The notes under the pieces are model-generated. The model worked only from the letters and a program-made list of their open reading frames with translations. It made no database searches and had not been told where the DNA came from. The position numbers and the translations under genes are program-made. This document shows, in pieces, positions 26,957 through 36,445 of a stretch of 64,000 nt of DNA. Within the stretch, counting starts at the first letter, position 1, and every line of letters begins with the position of its first letter. Source of the DNA: Paracoccus sediminicola (GTDB lineage Bacteria > Pseudomonadota > Alphaproteobacteria > Rhodobacterales > Rhodobacteraceae); contig NZ_CP115768.1 of assembly GCF_027912835.1 (NCBI RefSeq), positions 2,021,501 to 2,085,500 on the forward strand. Direction: 5' to 3'.

Positions 26957-28156
26957 ATGGAGGCGCCGCACCGCACCGATATCCTGATCTCTGGCGGCGG
27001 CATGGCGGGTCTCATCGCCGCTGCTGCCTTCGGGGCCGATGGCCATCGGGTTATCTGCGTCGATCCCGCCCCGCCGATTACCGCCGAGGAAGAAGGCGGC
27101 GCGGATCTCCGCACGACGGCGTTTCTGCAACCTTCGATCCGCCTGTTCGAACGTTCCGGTCTGTGGGCGCGTCTGTCTGCTCATGCCGCCCCGCTCCAGA
27201 TCATGCGCATCATCGACGCGGGCGGCGCCACCCCCGAGGCGCGGCTGGTGCGCGAATTCGACGCCGCCGACATCTCCGAGGCGCCATTCGGGTACAACCT
27301 GCCCAACTGGCTGGTCCGGCGCGAGGCCGCCGCGCTCATCGACGACATGCCGAATGTCGAGTTCCGCCCCGGCACCGGCACCGAGGAACTCGTTACCCGG
27401 GAAGACGAAGCCATCGCCCGTCTCTCCGATGGCAGCCGCATTGCCGCACGGCTGGTGATCGGCGCCGATGGGCGGGATTCGGTGATCCGCAACGCCCTCG
27501 GAATCCCGGTCAGGACCACGCGCTACGGGCAGAAAGCCCTCGCCTTTGCCGTCACCCATGAGTTGCCGCACCGCAATATCTCGACCGAGATCCATCGCTC
27601 GGGCGGACCGTTTACGCTGGTCCCCCTGCCCGACCGTGACGGCAAACCCTGCTCGGCCGTGGTCTGGCTGGAACGCGGCCCTGAGGTCGAGCGGCTTCTG
27701 CGCCTTCCCAACGACACATTCGAAGCAGCACTGAACGCCCGCTCGACAGGTATTCTCGGGCATCTCACCCCGGTCACGCGGCTCAGCTCCTGGCCGATCG
27801 TCAGCCAGCTTGCCGCGAGGTTTACCGGGCGCCGCACCGCGCTGATCGCCGAGGCCGCGCATGTGCTGCCGCCAATCGGGGCGCAAGGGCTGAACATGAG
27901 CCTCGCCGATCTGAGCCTGCTGCTCGACCTGTCGCGCGGGGAGCCGGGCAGCCGCGACAGCCTCGACGAATATCAGCGCCGACGCTGGCCTGAAGCGCGG
28001 ATGCGGATGAGCGGCATCGACCTTTTGAACCGCACCAGCATGATCGCGCCGCGCCCGCTGCGCGACCTGCGCGCCGCCGGTCTCGGGGCGCTTTACGGCA
28101 TCGCTCCTGTGCGGCGACTGATGATGCGGGCGGGCCTGGGAGCAGGCAGGGACTGA
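26957..28156 (+). CDS. UbiH/COQ6-family FAD-dependent hydroxylase
   Basis: A 399-residue flavin monooxygenase. The N-terminal Rossmann motif is DILISGGGMAGLIAAAAFG, the NAD(P)H/FAD motif is LVIGADGRDSVIRNALGI, and the flavin-ribityl motif is AEAAHVLPPIGAQGLNMSLADL. This set identifies the ubiquinone-biosynthesis hydroxylase family (UbiH/UbiF/UbiL/COQ6), which adds ring hydroxyls during coenzyme Q synthesis. Which ring position is hydroxylated cannot be read from sequence alone. The start at 26957 follows the stop of a 30-codon ORF by 5 nt, so translational coupling is plausible. An in-frame TTG at 26948 is an alternative. Confidence 0.85.
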   Translation: MEAPHRTDILISGGGMAGLIAAAAFGADGHRVICVDPAPPITAEEEGGADLRTTAFLQPSIRLFERSGLWARLSAHAAPLQIMRIIDAGGATPEARLVREFDAADISEAPFGYNLPNWLVRREAAALIDDMPNVEFRPGTGTEELVTREDEAIARLSDGSRIAARLVIGADGRDSVIRNALGIPVRTTRYGQKALAFAVTHELPHRNISTEIHRSGGPFTLVPLPDRDGKPCSAVVWLERGPEVERLLRLPNDTFEAALNARSTGILGHLTPVTRLSSWPIVSQLAARFTGRRTALIAEAAHVLPPIGAQGLNMSLADLSLLLDLSRGEPGSRDSLDEYQRRRWPEARMRMSGIDLLNRTSMIAPRPLRDLRAAGLGALYGIAPVRRLMMRAGLGAGRD

Positions 28157-28194
28157 CCCGCGCCGCAGCCGGATCAGAACACCCGTGAACGCAG

Positions 28195-28222
28195 AAACGC
28201 CCGCCAGAGCCGGCGGGCGTTT
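28195..28222. terminator. Bidirectional terminator between the UbiH-type and BCCT genes
   Basis: AAACGCCCGCC / GGCGGGCGTTT, an 11-bp stem with a 6-nt loop and A/T-rich edges, between converging genes. Confidence 0.8.
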
Positions 28223-28246
28223 CCACGTCGCGTCAATTCTTGCGGC

Positions 28247-29887
28247 TCAGCGTTGCTCGCTGCGCAGCCCCTTGATGATCGCCCAGCACATCAGAAGCAG
28301 AACCACCGTGAAAGGCAGCCCCGTGGACAGCACCGCCGCCTGCAACGAGGCAAGCCCGCCGCCCACAAGCAGTGCAATCGCCACCGCGCCTTCAAAGATG
28401 CACCAGAACACGCGCTGCGGCATCGGCGCGTCGATCTTGCCGCCGGCGGTGATCGTGTCGATCACCAGCGAGCCGGAATCGGACGAGGTCACGAAGAACA
28501 CGATCACCAGCACGATGCCGATGAACGAGGTGATCTGCGTCAGGGGCAACCCGCGCAGCATCTCGAAAAGCTGCAATTCGAGATCCGCTTCCTTCACCGT
28601 CGTCACACCGTCCTGCACGAACTGGGTGATCGCGGTGCCGCCGAAGACCGACATCCACAGGATGCAGACGAAGCTGGGGATCAGCAGCACGCAGATGATG
28701 AACTCGCGCACCGTGCGGCCGCGCGACACCCGCGCGATGAACATGCCGACGAAGGGTGACCACGAGATCCACCAGGCCCAGTAGAAGGCGGTCCAGCCTT
28801 GCGAGTAATTCGCGTCCTCGCGCGCAAAGGGCTGCGACAGCGCCGGCAGATAGCCGAAATAGGCGATGATGGACTCCCAGAAGATCGACAGGATCGCCGC
28901 GGTCGGCCCGACGATCAGCACGAAGATCATCAGTGTGAAGGCAACGCCCATATTCAGCTCGGACAGGATCTTCACCCCGCCGTCGAGACCGCGCACCACC
29001 GACACGAGCGCCACCGCGGTGATCCCGCTGATAAGCAGCACCTCGGATGTGATCCCGACCGGCATCCCGAACAGGAAATTCAGCCCGGCATTGGCCTGTG
29101 TCGCGCCATAACCCAGCGAGGTGGCCAGCCCGAACAGCGTCGCAAACACCGCGAGCACGTCGATGACATGGCCCGTCCAGCCCCAGATCCGTTCCCCGAA
29201 GATCGGATAAAATGCCGAACGCACCGTCAGCGGCAGTCCCTTGTTATAGCTGAAAAGCGCCAGCGCGAGCGCCACCACCGCATACATCGCCCAGGGGTGC
29301 AGCCCCCAGTGATAGATGGTCGCAGCCATGCCGAGATTTATCGCCGCCTGTTCATCGCCCTGCGCGCCGCCAAGCGGCGCCCAGTCGCTGCGCGCGCCAT
29401 CCTCGACGACCGGCCCGGCCAGCGAGGTGTCGAAATGCGTCATCGGCTCGGACACGCCATAGAACATCAGCCCGATCCCCATCCCGGCCGCAAACAGCAT
29501 CGCGAACCAGCCGGGATAGCCGTAATCCGGCGTTGCATCCGTGCCGCCAAGGCGCACTTTGCCCCAAGGGCTCACAATCAGGAACAGGCAGAACAGCACG
29601 AAGATATTGCCGGCCCCGATGAAGAACCAGGCAAAGGTCGAGGTCAGCCAGGGCCGCAGCGCCCCGAAGATATTCTCGGCCTGCTCGGGCAGCGCCAGCG
29701 CATAGAAAACGAAGGCAACGATGGCGAGCCCCGAGATCACGAAGACCGGGTTGTGAATGTCCAGGCCGAAAGGTCCGACCTGCGTGGTGATGTTGTTCTG
29801 GCCAATCTCGTAATCGGTCTCGATGAGATTGGTCTGCCCCTCTGGCGCGGGTATGCCGTGGTTTAATTCTTCATCCGCATCGGTCAT
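28247..29887 (-). CDS. BCCT-family betaine/carnitine/choline transporter
   Basis: A 546-residue inner-membrane transporter with about 12 membrane segments. It has the substrate-site signature GMGIGLMFYGVSEPMTHF in segment 3, the GLHPWAMYAVVALALALFSY region, and the family tryptophan motif QGWTAFYWAWWISWSPFVGMFIARVSRGRTVREF. Gly-Met-Gly-Ile-Gly is the form found in Na+-coupled glycine betaine carriers. The FFVTSSDSGSLVIDT segment is also conserved. The N-terminal ~50 residues are a polar cytoplasmic extension, while the C-terminal tail is very short, suggesting limited osmosensing by the tail. It likely imports betaine-like osmolytes; no betaine metabolism genes are adjacent. Confidence 0.9.
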   Translation of the reverse strand: MTDADEELNHGIPAPEGQTNLIETDYEIGQNNITTQVGPFGLDIHNPVFVISGLAIVAFVFYALALPEQAENIFGALRPWLTSTFAWFFIGAGNIFVLFCLFLIVSPWGKVRLGGTDATPDYGYPGWFAMLFAAGMGIGLMFYGVSEPMTHFDTSLAGPVVEDGARSDWAPLGGAQGDEQAAINLGMAATIYHWGLHPWAMYAVVALALALFSYNKGLPLTVRSAFYPIFGERIWGWTGHVIDVLAVFATLFGLATSLGYGATQANAGLNFLFGMPVGITSEVLLISGITAVALVSVVRGLDGGVKILSELNMGVAFTLMIFVLIVGPTAAILSIFWESIIAYFGYLPALSQPFAREDANYSQGWTAFYWAWWISWSPFVGMFIARVSRGRTVREFIICVLLIPSFVCILWMSVFGGTAITQFVQDGVTTVKEADLELQLFEMLRGLPLTQITSFIGIVLVIVFFVTSSDSGSLVIDTITAGGKIDAPMPQRVFWCIFEGAVAIALLVGGGLASLQAAVLSTGLPFTVVLLLMCWAIIKGLRSEQR

Positions 29888-30076
29888 GGGTCGCGCGTCT
29901 CCCTCTGATGAATGGTCCTTCGTCCTTATCGTTGAGCCGCGTCTCCTTCGGGACGAAAATCCCGACGCGGACGACCCTCACAGTGCCGTGAGATGCGCTG
30001 TTAAACAAGGTTAACCCCATTTTTCGCCAAGAAACGGGGCCGATCCGCAACAGGGTTCGCGGTGCCGGGCGCATGG

Positions 30077-30104
30077 AAAAGGGCCCGGCATCTCTGCCGG
30101 GCCC
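30077..30104 (-). terminator. Terminator after the zeta-subunit gene
   Basis: On the minus strand a GGGCCCGGC / GCCGGGCCC stem with a 6-nt loop is followed by TTTT. It starts about 38 nt past the stop codon of the DUF1476 gene. Confidence 0.8.
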
Positions 30105-30141
30105 CTGTGCTGAATACCGGTGTTCACCGTCCTCGGGCGGC

Positions 30142-30456
30142 TCAGCTTTCGTCGATGATCTGCTTGCGCGCCACGCCGGTCAGCTCGGCCATCTTGGCGC
30201 GGATCGTGGCCTCATCGGCCTTGCCCTCAAGATCGGCGGCGAGCTTGCGATAGACATCCTCGTCACCCGGCTCTTCGAAATCCGAGGTGACGACGGTCAG
30301 CGCATAGCTCTTGGCGTCTTCGCCGGTCTTGCCCAACAATTCGGCGGCCCACTCACCCAGCAGCCGGTTGCGCCGCGCCTCGGCCTTGAACTGCAAATCG
30401 GCGTCGCGGGCGAATTTCGCCTCGTATGAGCGTTCGCGGTCGTCGAAAGTGGTCAT
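30142..30456 (-). CDS. F1-ATPase inhibitor zeta subunit (DUF1476)
   Basis: A 104-residue protein, starting [27 protein letters not shown] in the reading frame used, with [25 protein letters not shown] next. This is the DUF1476 family, whose Paracoccus denitrificans member is the zeta subunit that inhibits ATP hydrolysis by the F1FO ATP synthase, its N-terminal region blocking rotation. The helical and acidic composition and length agree. The chosen ATG matches the conserved N-terminus; a longer in-frame start has no family similarity. It is transcribed away from purC, with about 150 bp between the two starts. Confidence 0.9.
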   Translation of the reverse strand: MTTFDDRERSYEAKFARDADLQFKAEARRNRLLGEWAAELLGKTGEDAKSYALTVVTSDFEEPGDEDVYRKLAADLEGKADEATIRAKMAELTGVARKQIIDES

Positions 30457-30607
30457 TCGCGTCTCCCTGAAACCTGTGCCTTCATATGCCTCTCCTGCCA
30501 TTATACCACAACCCTGTATCGCGGCGAGCCGCGCCAGTATTGCCGCGCGGGCGCTTTCGCCCTATAGCCGGGGCGACACTTCCTGCCCTGAAAGGACAGC
30601 GCAGCTC

Positions 30608-31372
30608 ATGGCACCCCGGCGCAAGAAAATCTACGAAGGCAAAGCCAAGATCCTTTACGAAGGAACCGAGCCGGGCACGCTGATCCAGTATTTCAAGGAC
30701 GACGCCACCGCCTTCAACGCGCAGAAGAAAGCCACGATCGAGGGCAAGGGCGTGCTGAACAACCGCCTCTCGGAATTCTTCATGCAGGGGCTGACCAATA
30801 TCGGCGTGCCGAACCATTTCATCCGCCGCATCAATATGCGCGAGCAGCTGATCCGGCAGGTCGAGATCGTCCCGCTCGAGGTGATCGTGCGCAACTTCGC
30901 CGCCGGAAGCCTCGCCAAGCGGCTCGGGCTGGAAGAGGGCACCCAGCTTCCCCGCCCCATCGTCGAATACAGCTTCAAGAATGACGAACTCGGCGATCCG
31001 ATGGTCTCCGAGGAATATGTCATCGCCTTCGGATGGGCCTCGCAGCAGGATCTGGACGACATCGTCAGCCTCGCACTGCGGGTAAACGACTTCCTGTCGG
31101 GGGTGTTCTTCGGCGTCGGCATCAAGCTGGTGGATTTCAAGATCGAAATCGGCCGCGTCTGGGACGGCGATTTCATGCGGCTGATCGTGGCCGACGAAAT
31201 CAGCCCCGATTCCTGCCGGCTGTGGGATGTGAAAACCGGGCAGAAACTCGACAAGGATGTGTTCCGCCGCGATCTGGGCAACCTGACCGATGCCTATACG
31301 GAGGTCGCGCGCCGGCTTGGGCTGATGCCGGCCAACACCGCCTCTCTCGTCAAACCCACGCTCATCAACTGA
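30608..31372 (+). CDS. purC: SAICAR synthetase
   Basis: A 254-residue purine-pathway enzyme joining CAIR with aspartate using ATP. Family motifs are [14 protein letters not shown] at the N-terminus, [45 protein letters not shown] and [16 protein letters not shown]. The length and bacterial-type ending KPTLIN are standard. purS follows after 9 nt, so the pair is an operon. purQ and purL are not adjacent; purQ is near position 7 kb on the other strand. Confidence 0.97.
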   Translation: MAPRRKKIYEGKAKILYEGTEPGTLIQYFKDDATAFNAQKKATIEGKGVLNNRLSEFFMQGLTNIGVPNHFIRRINMREQLIRQVEIVPLEVIVRNFAAGSLAKRLGLEEGTQLPRPIVEYSFKNDELGDPMVSEEYVIAFGWASQQDLDDIVSLALRVNDFLSGVFFGVGIKLVDFKIEIGRVWDGDFMRLIVADEISPDSCRLWDVKTGQKLDKDVFRRDLGNLTDAYTEVARRLGLMPANTASLVKPTLIN

Positions 31373-31381
31373 GGATTGCCC

Positions 31382-31621
31382 ATGAAGGCCCGTGTCACCA
31401 TCATGCTGAAAGACGGCGTTCTCGACCCCCAGGGCGAGGCGATCCGCCACGCGCTTGCCGGTCTCGGCCATAAGGGGGTGGACGGGGTCCGCCAGGGCAA
31501 GATCATCGAGCTTGATCTGGCCGAAACCGACCCCGACACCGCCCGGACCGAGCTGACCCGTATGTGCGAGGGGCTGCTCGCCAACACGGTGATCGAGAAA
31601 TACAGCATCGAACTGCTCTGA
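31382..31621 (+). CDS. purS: Phosphoribosylformylglycinamidine synthase PurS subunit
   Basis: A 79-residue small subunit of the PurLQS complex ([44 protein letters not shown]). PurS bridges the glutaminase PurQ and the synthetase PurL and is needed for ammonia channelling. The ATG at 31382 follows GAGG with standard spacing. It is the second gene of a purC-purS pair. In many relatives purQ follows directly; here a nitroreductase gene is next. Confidence 0.95.
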   Translation: MKARVTIMLKDGVLDPQGEAIRHALAGLGHKGVDGVRQGKIIELDLAETDPDTARTELTRMCEGLLANTVIEKYSIELL

Positions 31622-31688
31622 CCCAGATGGACGGCGCCCCCTTGGGGGCCCGGCCCGGATCAGCCGCATCGCATCAACGGAGGCCCGT

Positions 31689-32381
31689 ATGTTCTCGCGC
31701 GATCATATCGAATACGAGGCCATCGACCTCCCCGACCGCGCCGAGATGAGCGATGACGAGATGCGCGCCGCCTCGGCGGCCTTCCATGATCTGATGACCC
31801 GCCGCCACACGGTGCGCGACTATTCCGACCGCCCGGTCCCGCGCGAGATCATCGAGACCTGCATCCGCACCGCCGGAACCGCACCATCCGGTGCCAACCA
31901 CCAGCCCTGGCATTTCGTCGCCATCGCTGACCCGGCAATCAAATCGCGCATCCGCGAGGCCGCCGAAGAGGAAGAGCGCCGCTTCTATGACGGAGGCGCG
32001 GGCGACGAATGGCTGCGCGCGCTCGAACCCATCGGCACCAGCGCGGAAAAGCCCCATCTTGAAGACGCGCCCTGGCTGATCGTGATCTTCGCGCAGCGTT
32101 GGGGCCATTTCGACGACGGGACGCGGTTCAAGAACTACTACGTCCCCGAAAGCACCGGCATCGCCACCGGCTTCCTGCTCGCCGCGTTGCATCATGCCGG
32201 GCTCGTGTCTCTGACGCACACCCCCAACCCGATGAAATTCCTCAACGGCCTGCTCGGCCGCCCGGATCATGAAAAGCCGATCATGATCCTCGCCGTCGGC
32301 CATCCGCGCGATGACGCCAAGGTGCCGAAAGTCGCCAAGATCAAGAAACCGCTCGACGACATCCTGACCGTCGCCGAATGA
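31689..32381 (+). CDS. Nitroreductase-family flavoprotein (iodotyrosine-deiodinase-like)
   Basis: A 230-residue FMN enzyme. The FMN phosphate-binding segment is [19 protein letters not shown], followed by [18 protein letters not shown]. The second half has [36 protein letters not shown] and [16 protein letters not shown]. The combination, with a lid containing [17 protein letters not shown], resembles the bacterial homologues of iodotyrosine deiodinase rather than classic nitroreductases. Reductive dehalogenation of halotyrosine-like compounds is therefore possible but unproven. A GGAGG box precedes the ATG. It is 67 bp after purS and could be co-transcribed. Confidence 0.85.
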   Translation: MFSRDHIEYEAIDLPDRAEMSDDEMRAASAAFHDLMTRRHTVRDYSDRPVPREIIETCIRTAGTAPSGANHQPWHFVAIADPAIKSRIREAAEEEERRFYDGGAGDEWLRALEPIGTSAEKPHLEDAPWLIVIFAQRWGHFDDGTRFKNYYVPESTGIATGFLLAALHHAGLVSLTHTPNPMKFLNGLLGRPDHEKPIMILAVGHPRDDAKVPKVAKIKKPLDDILTVAE

Positions 32382-32443
32382 ACGCATTTGTCGCGGCGGC
32401 GACATTGCGGCTTGCGTTCCAGCATCTTCGGGAAAATCCGATC

Positions 32444-32520
32444 TGGTAGCGGAGGAGGGACTTGAACCCCCGACACAAGGATTATGATTCCTCTGCTCTA
32501 ACCAACTGAGCTACTCCGCC
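32444..32520 (-). tRNA. tRNA-Met (CAU), elongator type
   Basis: The minus strand folds into a full cloverleaf: acceptor GGCGGAG/CTCCGCT (with a G-U first pair), D-arm GCTC/GAGC, anticodon stem GAGGA/TCCTT with loop ATCATAA (anticodon CAT), and a T-arm with TTCAAGT. A genomic CCA follows. The CAT anticodon could also mark a lysidine-modified tRNA-Ile, but overall it looks like an elongator methionine tRNA. Confidence 0.9.
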
Positions 32521-32776
32521 CCGATCACCTCGTGGGGTGGAGGCGATGTAAGGGAGGGTGCGGGAAGCGTCAAGCCGATTCTCAGGTTTTTCCGATGCCG
32601 TTTCCCGGCAAGGCAGAGCTGCGATTTGACGCTACGTCAGGGACGAAATCCGGTCGGTTTCAGGGGGCGCCGATCACGCGCTTATATGTCATAACCTTGT
32701 CATATCGTCGCGGGACAGCTACCACCGCAGGTCAGAACGGTCTCGGTCCGAGAGTTTCAGATACGGTGATTTTAAC

Positions 32777-33556
32777 ATGACCTTGCCGAACTTGCTTATT
32801 ATCGGCGCGCAGAAATGCGGCACGACGTGGCTCCACAAGGCACTGGGCAAGTCGGAGCGTTTCTGGGGCAGCGAAAAGAAGGAAATTATGTTCTGGACGC
32901 GCAAGTCGCGCGATCTGGAAGAGTATCAGACCCATTTCGCCGGCGCACCGGAGGACGTAGCCTATATATACGAATCGACCCCGCATTATTTCCGCTTGCC
33001 CAGACACGGCAATGACACGGGGGCCGAGATCAGAAATGCGCTCGGAAATATCCCGCTTCTGCTGATGCTCCGCGATCCGGCGGAACGCTATCTGTCCGCC
33101 TATACCCACCACATGATGAAGGGTCGGCTACCTCAGGTCGCGGTGATCGACGATCTGGTGGAAGATCATGGAATGCTGCGGCTCGGTCGTTATGCCGAGA
33201 TCCTGGACCATTATCGCGCCCTCTTCTCGTCGATCCACGTCTATCTCTACGACGATCTCAAGACCGATGCGCATGGGCTTATCCGGAAGGTCTTTTCTGA
33301 CCTGGACATGACCTGCGATATCACGCCCGAGATGCTGGCCTTTCGGACCAACGACAAGAAGCGGAAGATGAAGCGGCTCAACATCTCGGAACTGCCGGTC
33401 CTGTCGGACAATCTGCGCGAGCGGCTGAACGAGTATTATCGCGACGAGGTCGATAGGACCGCCGAGATGATCGGGCGCGACCTTTCCGGTTGGCTGAGAC
33501 CACCGGTAAAGGAAACCGCCGGCGGCGAGGCTCACATATCGCAGCCTTCGACCTAG
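32777..33556 (+). CDS. Sulfotransferase family protein
   Basis: A 259-residue PAPS-dependent sulfotransferase. The 5'-phosphosulfate loop is LIIGAQKCGTTWLHKAL at the N-terminus and the 3'-phosphate motif is LLLMLRDPAERYLSAYTHHM near residue 100. The remaining fold (YAEILDHYRALFSSIHVYLYDDL) agrees with heparan-type and bacterial sulfotransferases. The acceptor is unknown; surface polysaccharides are usual. The ~250 bp upstream is noticeably more AT-rich (around 32680-32780) than the region, so the gene may be a later acquisition. No glycan cluster surrounds it. Confidence 0.85.
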   Translation: MTLPNLLIIGAQKCGTTWLHKALGKSERFWGSEKKEIMFWTRKSRDLEEYQTHFAGAPEDVAYIYESTPHYFRLPRHGNDTGAEIRNALGNIPLLLMLRDPAERYLSAYTHHMMKGRLPQVAVIDDLVEDHGMLRLGRYAEILDHYRALFSSIHVYLYDDLKTDAHGLIRKVFSDLDMTCDITPEMLAFRTNDKKRKMKRLNISELPVLSDNLRERLNEYYRDEVDRTAEMIGRDLSGWLRPPVKETAGGEAHISQPST

Positions 33557-33671
33557 GCGAAGCCGGCCCTTATCCCCATCGTAACTTCGCCGCGCGGCAG
33601 CGCGGAGCCCCGGCTTTGCGCTTGAAGAAGACGGCATCCCGAACGGGACGCGATCGGGGCATAGCGCGCCC

Positions 33672-34994
33672 CTATCCCTTCGCCTTCACCACCTGCAACA
33701 AGGGCATCAGATCGCCCATATCCGGCCCATGCGCCTGCCCGGTCAGCGCCTTGCGCAGCGGCATGAACAGGCCCTTGCCCTTGCGGCCGGTGGCGTCCTT
33801 GACGCGCGAGGTGAACTCGGACCAGCTGTTGTCGTCATAGGGCGGCGGGGGCAGCAGCGTCATGGCCTCGCTGATGAATTCCTGATCCTCCGGCGCGATC
33901 TCCGGCTCGGCGCCCTCGCTGAAGATGCGCCACCAGCCCGCTAGATCGTCCAGCGTGGTGATGTTCTGCGACGCCACGCGCCAGAAGCGTTCGGCCTGAT
34001 CGTCGGACACATCCAGCGCCGCGATGCGATCCCGAACCGCCTCGAAGGGCAGCGACTGGTTGCGGTGCCGGGTCAGGGGCCACAGCTCCTCGGCGTCGAA
34101 CTTGGTCGGTGACGACCCGAAACGCGACAGATCGAAGCTTTCGGCGATCTCGTCCATCGTCAGCAGCTCCACCGGCTGCGACGATCCAAGCCGCGACATC
34201 ATCGACACCAGCGCCTCGGGGGCGACGCCCGCCTCGCGCAGATCGCGGATCGCCAGCGAGCCGAGCCGCTTCGACAGCTCCTCGCCCTGCGGTCCGGTCA
34301 GCAGGGAGTGATGGCCAAAGACCGGCACGGTCCCGCCAATCGCCTTGATGATCTGGATCTGCGTCGCGGTGTTGGTCACGTGATCCGAACCACGAACGAT
34401 ATCCGTCACGCCCATATCGGTATCGTCCACCGAGGACGCGAAGGTATACAGAACCTGCCCGTCGGCCCGGATCAGAACCGGATCGCTGACCGACGCCGCG
34501 TCGATGGAAATATCGCCGAGGATCCGGTCATCCCATTCGATCCGCTCATGCGCCAGCCGGAAGCGCCAGTAACCCTGCCGCCCCTCGGCCCGCAGCGCGT
34601 CCTTTTCGGCGTCCGACAGCGCCAGCCCGGCGCGGTCATAGACCGGAGGCTTGCCCATGTTCAGCTGCTTCTTGCGCTTCAGGTCCAGCTCGCCCGGCGT
34701 CTCGAACACCTCATAGATGCGGCCATCGGCACGCAACTGCTCGCGCACGGCCTCATAACGGTCCAGTCGCTTCGACTGCTGCTCGATCCGCGTCCACTCG
34801 ATCCCCAGCCATTCGAGATCGCGTTTGATCCCGTCCATGTATTCCTGTTTCGACCGCTCGCGATCCGTATCGTCGAACCGCAGGATGAACGTGCCCCCGG
34901 CCTTGCGCGCGATCAGATAGTTGAACAGCGCCGCGCGCAGATTGCCGACATGGATATGCCCCGTGGGCGAGGGCGCAAAACGGGTGGTGGTCAT
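33672..34994 (-). CDS. gltX: Glutamate-tRNA ligase
   Basis: A 440-residue class I aminoacyl-tRNA synthetase charging tRNA-Glu. The HIGH-type motif is in TRFAPSPTGHIHVGNLRAAL and the KMSKS-type motif is in QGEELSKRLGSLAIRDL. Other family blocks are FILRFDDTDRERSKQEYMDGI and DDTDMGVTDIVRGSDHVTNT. At 440 residues it is the shorter GltX type; alphaproteobacteria often carry two GltX paralogues, one perhaps charging tRNA-Gln before amidation, so which role this one has is open. It is divergent from the zincin gene, 78 bp away. Confidence 0.94.
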   Translation of the reverse strand: MTTTRFAPSPTGHIHVGNLRAALFNYLIARKAGGTFILRFDDTDRERSKQEYMDGIKRDLEWLGIEWTRIEQQSKRLDRYEAVREQLRADGRIYEVFETPGELDLKRKKQLNMGKPPVYDRAGLALSDAEKDALRAEGRQGYWRFRLAHERIEWDDRILGDISIDAASVSDPVLIRADGQVLYTFASSVDDTDMGVTDIVRGSDHVTNTATQIQIIKAIGGTVPVFGHHSLLTGPQGEELSKRLGSLAIRDLREAGVAPEALVSMMSRLGSSQPVELLTMDEIAESFDLSRFGSSPTKFDAEELWPLTRHRNQSLPFEAVRDRIAALDVSDDQAERFWRVASQNITTLDDLAGWWRIFSEGAEPEIAPEDQEFISEAMTLLPPPPYDDNSWSEFTSRVKDATGRKGKGLFMPLRKALTGQAHGPDMGDLMPLLQVVKAKG

Positions 34995-35072
34995 GGCTAT
35001 GTTCCTCTGGACCCGGACGCTCTTTCATATCATCCCGATTTTGTCCATATCAGGGGCAAATGAGGTAAGCCG

Positions 35073-35492
35073 ATGAGCGAACAGACCCCGGACTGGACCG
35101 ACCGAACCGCCCCGTCGAATGACGATATCGAGACCATCGCCCGCGAGGTCATCGCCAATCTGCCCCCGGCCTTTGCGCCCCATGCCAGGGACATCGTTCT
35201 GCGGGTCGAGGATTTCGCCCCCGACGACATGCTGGACGAGCTGGAAACCGACGACCCGCTGGAACTGACCGGCATCTATGACGGCATCCCGATGACCGAA
35301 AAATCGCCGTCCGAGCCACAGCATTTCCCCGACACGATCTGGCTGTTTCGCCGCGCGATCCTCGACGAATGGGCCGAGCGCGGGGACATCGCCCTGCCCG
35401 ATCTGGTCGCCCATGTGACGGTGCATGAACTCGCCCATCATTTCGGCTGGTCGGATGACGATATCGCACGTATCGACCGGTGGTGGGAATGA
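35073..35492 (+). CDS. Zincin-like metallopeptidase family protein
   Basis: A 139-residue protein with the zinc motif HVTVHELAHHFGWSDDDIARID, an HExxH with a further acidic ligand, placed near the C-terminus as in the metallopeptidase family PF06262. The preceding part has a conserved IYDGIPM and PDTIWLFRRAILDEWAE. Biological substrates are unknown. Its stop overlaps the start of the PfkB-type gene (ATGA), so the two are translationally coupled; that arrangement gives no clear functional hint. Confidence 0.85.
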   Translation: MSEQTPDWTDRTAPSNDDIETIAREVIANLPPAFAPHARDIVLRVEDFAPDDMLDELETDDPLELTGIYDGIPMTEKSPSEPQHFPDTIWLFRRAILDEWAERGDIALPDLVAHVTVHELAHHFGWSDDDIARIDRWWE

Positions 35493-36445
35493 CGCAGGAT
35501 CAGGCTCCGATCCTCACCGTCACGCTGAACCCGGCGCTCGACCTTTCCACCGGGGCCGATCATGTGCGCCCGGATGTCAAGCTGCGCTGCGACGCGCCGC
35601 AGGTCGATCCGGGCGGCGGCGGGATCAATATCAGCCGTGCCATTGCCGCGATGGGCGGGACGTCGCGCCCGCTGGTGGCGCTTGGCGGCCATACGGGCGA
35701 ACGGATGGACGAGATGCTGCGCGCTGCGGGGCTGGACCCGATCCGGCTCGACGCGCCGGGCGAGACGCGGCAATCGCTGGTGGCGACCGACCGCGCCTCG
35801 GGGCTGCAATACCGTTTCATGATGCCCGGCCCGGAATGGGACGCGGATCTCGTCTCGATTTCGTTCGACCGGATCGCGGAACATGCCGCGCAGGGCGGTT
35901 ACGTGGTGCTGTCGGGCTCGAACCCGCCCGGCGTGCCGGATGACTACGCCGCACAGCTCGCGCAACATTTGCGCGATACGGGGGCGCATCTTTTCGTGGA
36001 TACCTCCGGCAATGCGCTGAAGGCGGTGTCTTCGGGCGGGCACGGCGTGGCGCTTCTTCGCATGGATCGCCACGAGGCCGAAACGCTCGCTGGCCGACCC
36101 CTGCCCGAGCGCAGCGATACCGCCGCCTTCGCAGCAGCGCTGATCGAGACGGGAAGCGCCCGATCGGTGATCGTCGCGCGCGGCTCGGACGGCAATATCA
36201 TCGTGACTGCCGAGGGCGCCTGGCATGCCGAGGCCGCCCCGGTGAAGATCGTCAGCAAGGTGGGCGCAGGCGACAGCTTCGTCGCCGGCTTCACGCTTGC
36301 CACGGCGCGCGGCATGCCGCCGCCCGACGCGCTAGGCCTTGGCGCGGCGATGGCCTCGGCCACCTGCATGACCCCGGCAACCCGGCTCTGCCGCGCCGAG
36401 GATGTGGACCGCCTGTTCGGAAAACGCATCGTCACGCGGCTCTGA
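35489..36445 (+). CDS. PfkB-family sugar kinase (1-phosphofructokinase/6-phosphofructokinase II type)
   Basis: A 318-residue kinase. The substrate-side motifs LTVTLNPALDLSTGADHV and VDPGGGGINISRAIAAMGG are typical of 1-phosphofructokinase, tagatose-6-phosphate kinase and Pfk-2. The catalytic motif is KVGAGDSFVAGFTLA (Asp as base, anion hole GAGD). DTSGNALKA is also a family signature. Without fru or lac PTS genes nearby the exact sugar phosphate cannot be set; minor 6-phosphofructokinase is the likeliest. It overlaps the zincin gene by 4 nt. Confidence 0.88.
   Translation: MTQDQAPILTVTLNPALDLSTGADHVRPDVKLRCDAPQVDPGGGGINISRAIAAMGGTSRPLVALGGHTGERMDEMLRAAGLDPIRLDAPGETRQSLVATDRASGLQYRFMMPGPEWDADLVSISFDRIAEHAAQGGYVVLSGSNPPGVPDDYAAQLAQHLRDTGAHLFVDTSGNALKAVSSGGHGVALLRMDRHEAETLAGRPLPERSDTAAFAAALIETGSARSVIVARGSDGNIIVTAEGAWHAEAAPVKIVSKVGAGDSFVAGFTLATARGMPPPDALGLGAAMASATCMTPATRLCRAEDVDRLFGKRIVTRL

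Noticed and set aside
26957..28156. UbiH-type enzyme with AEAAH in place of GDAAH as a sign of inactivity
   Set aside because: This segment varies in the ubiquinone hydroxylase family, and the other FAD motifs are intact.
31622..31688. GCCCCC-TT-GGGGGC between purS and the nitroreductase gene as a terminator
   Set aside because: The stem is only 6 bp with a 2-nt loop and no T-run, so it does not argue against co-transcription.
32444..32520. tRNA-Met as an integration site for a mobile element
   Set aside because: I saw no integrase, no duplicated tRNA 3' end and no phage-like genes on either side.
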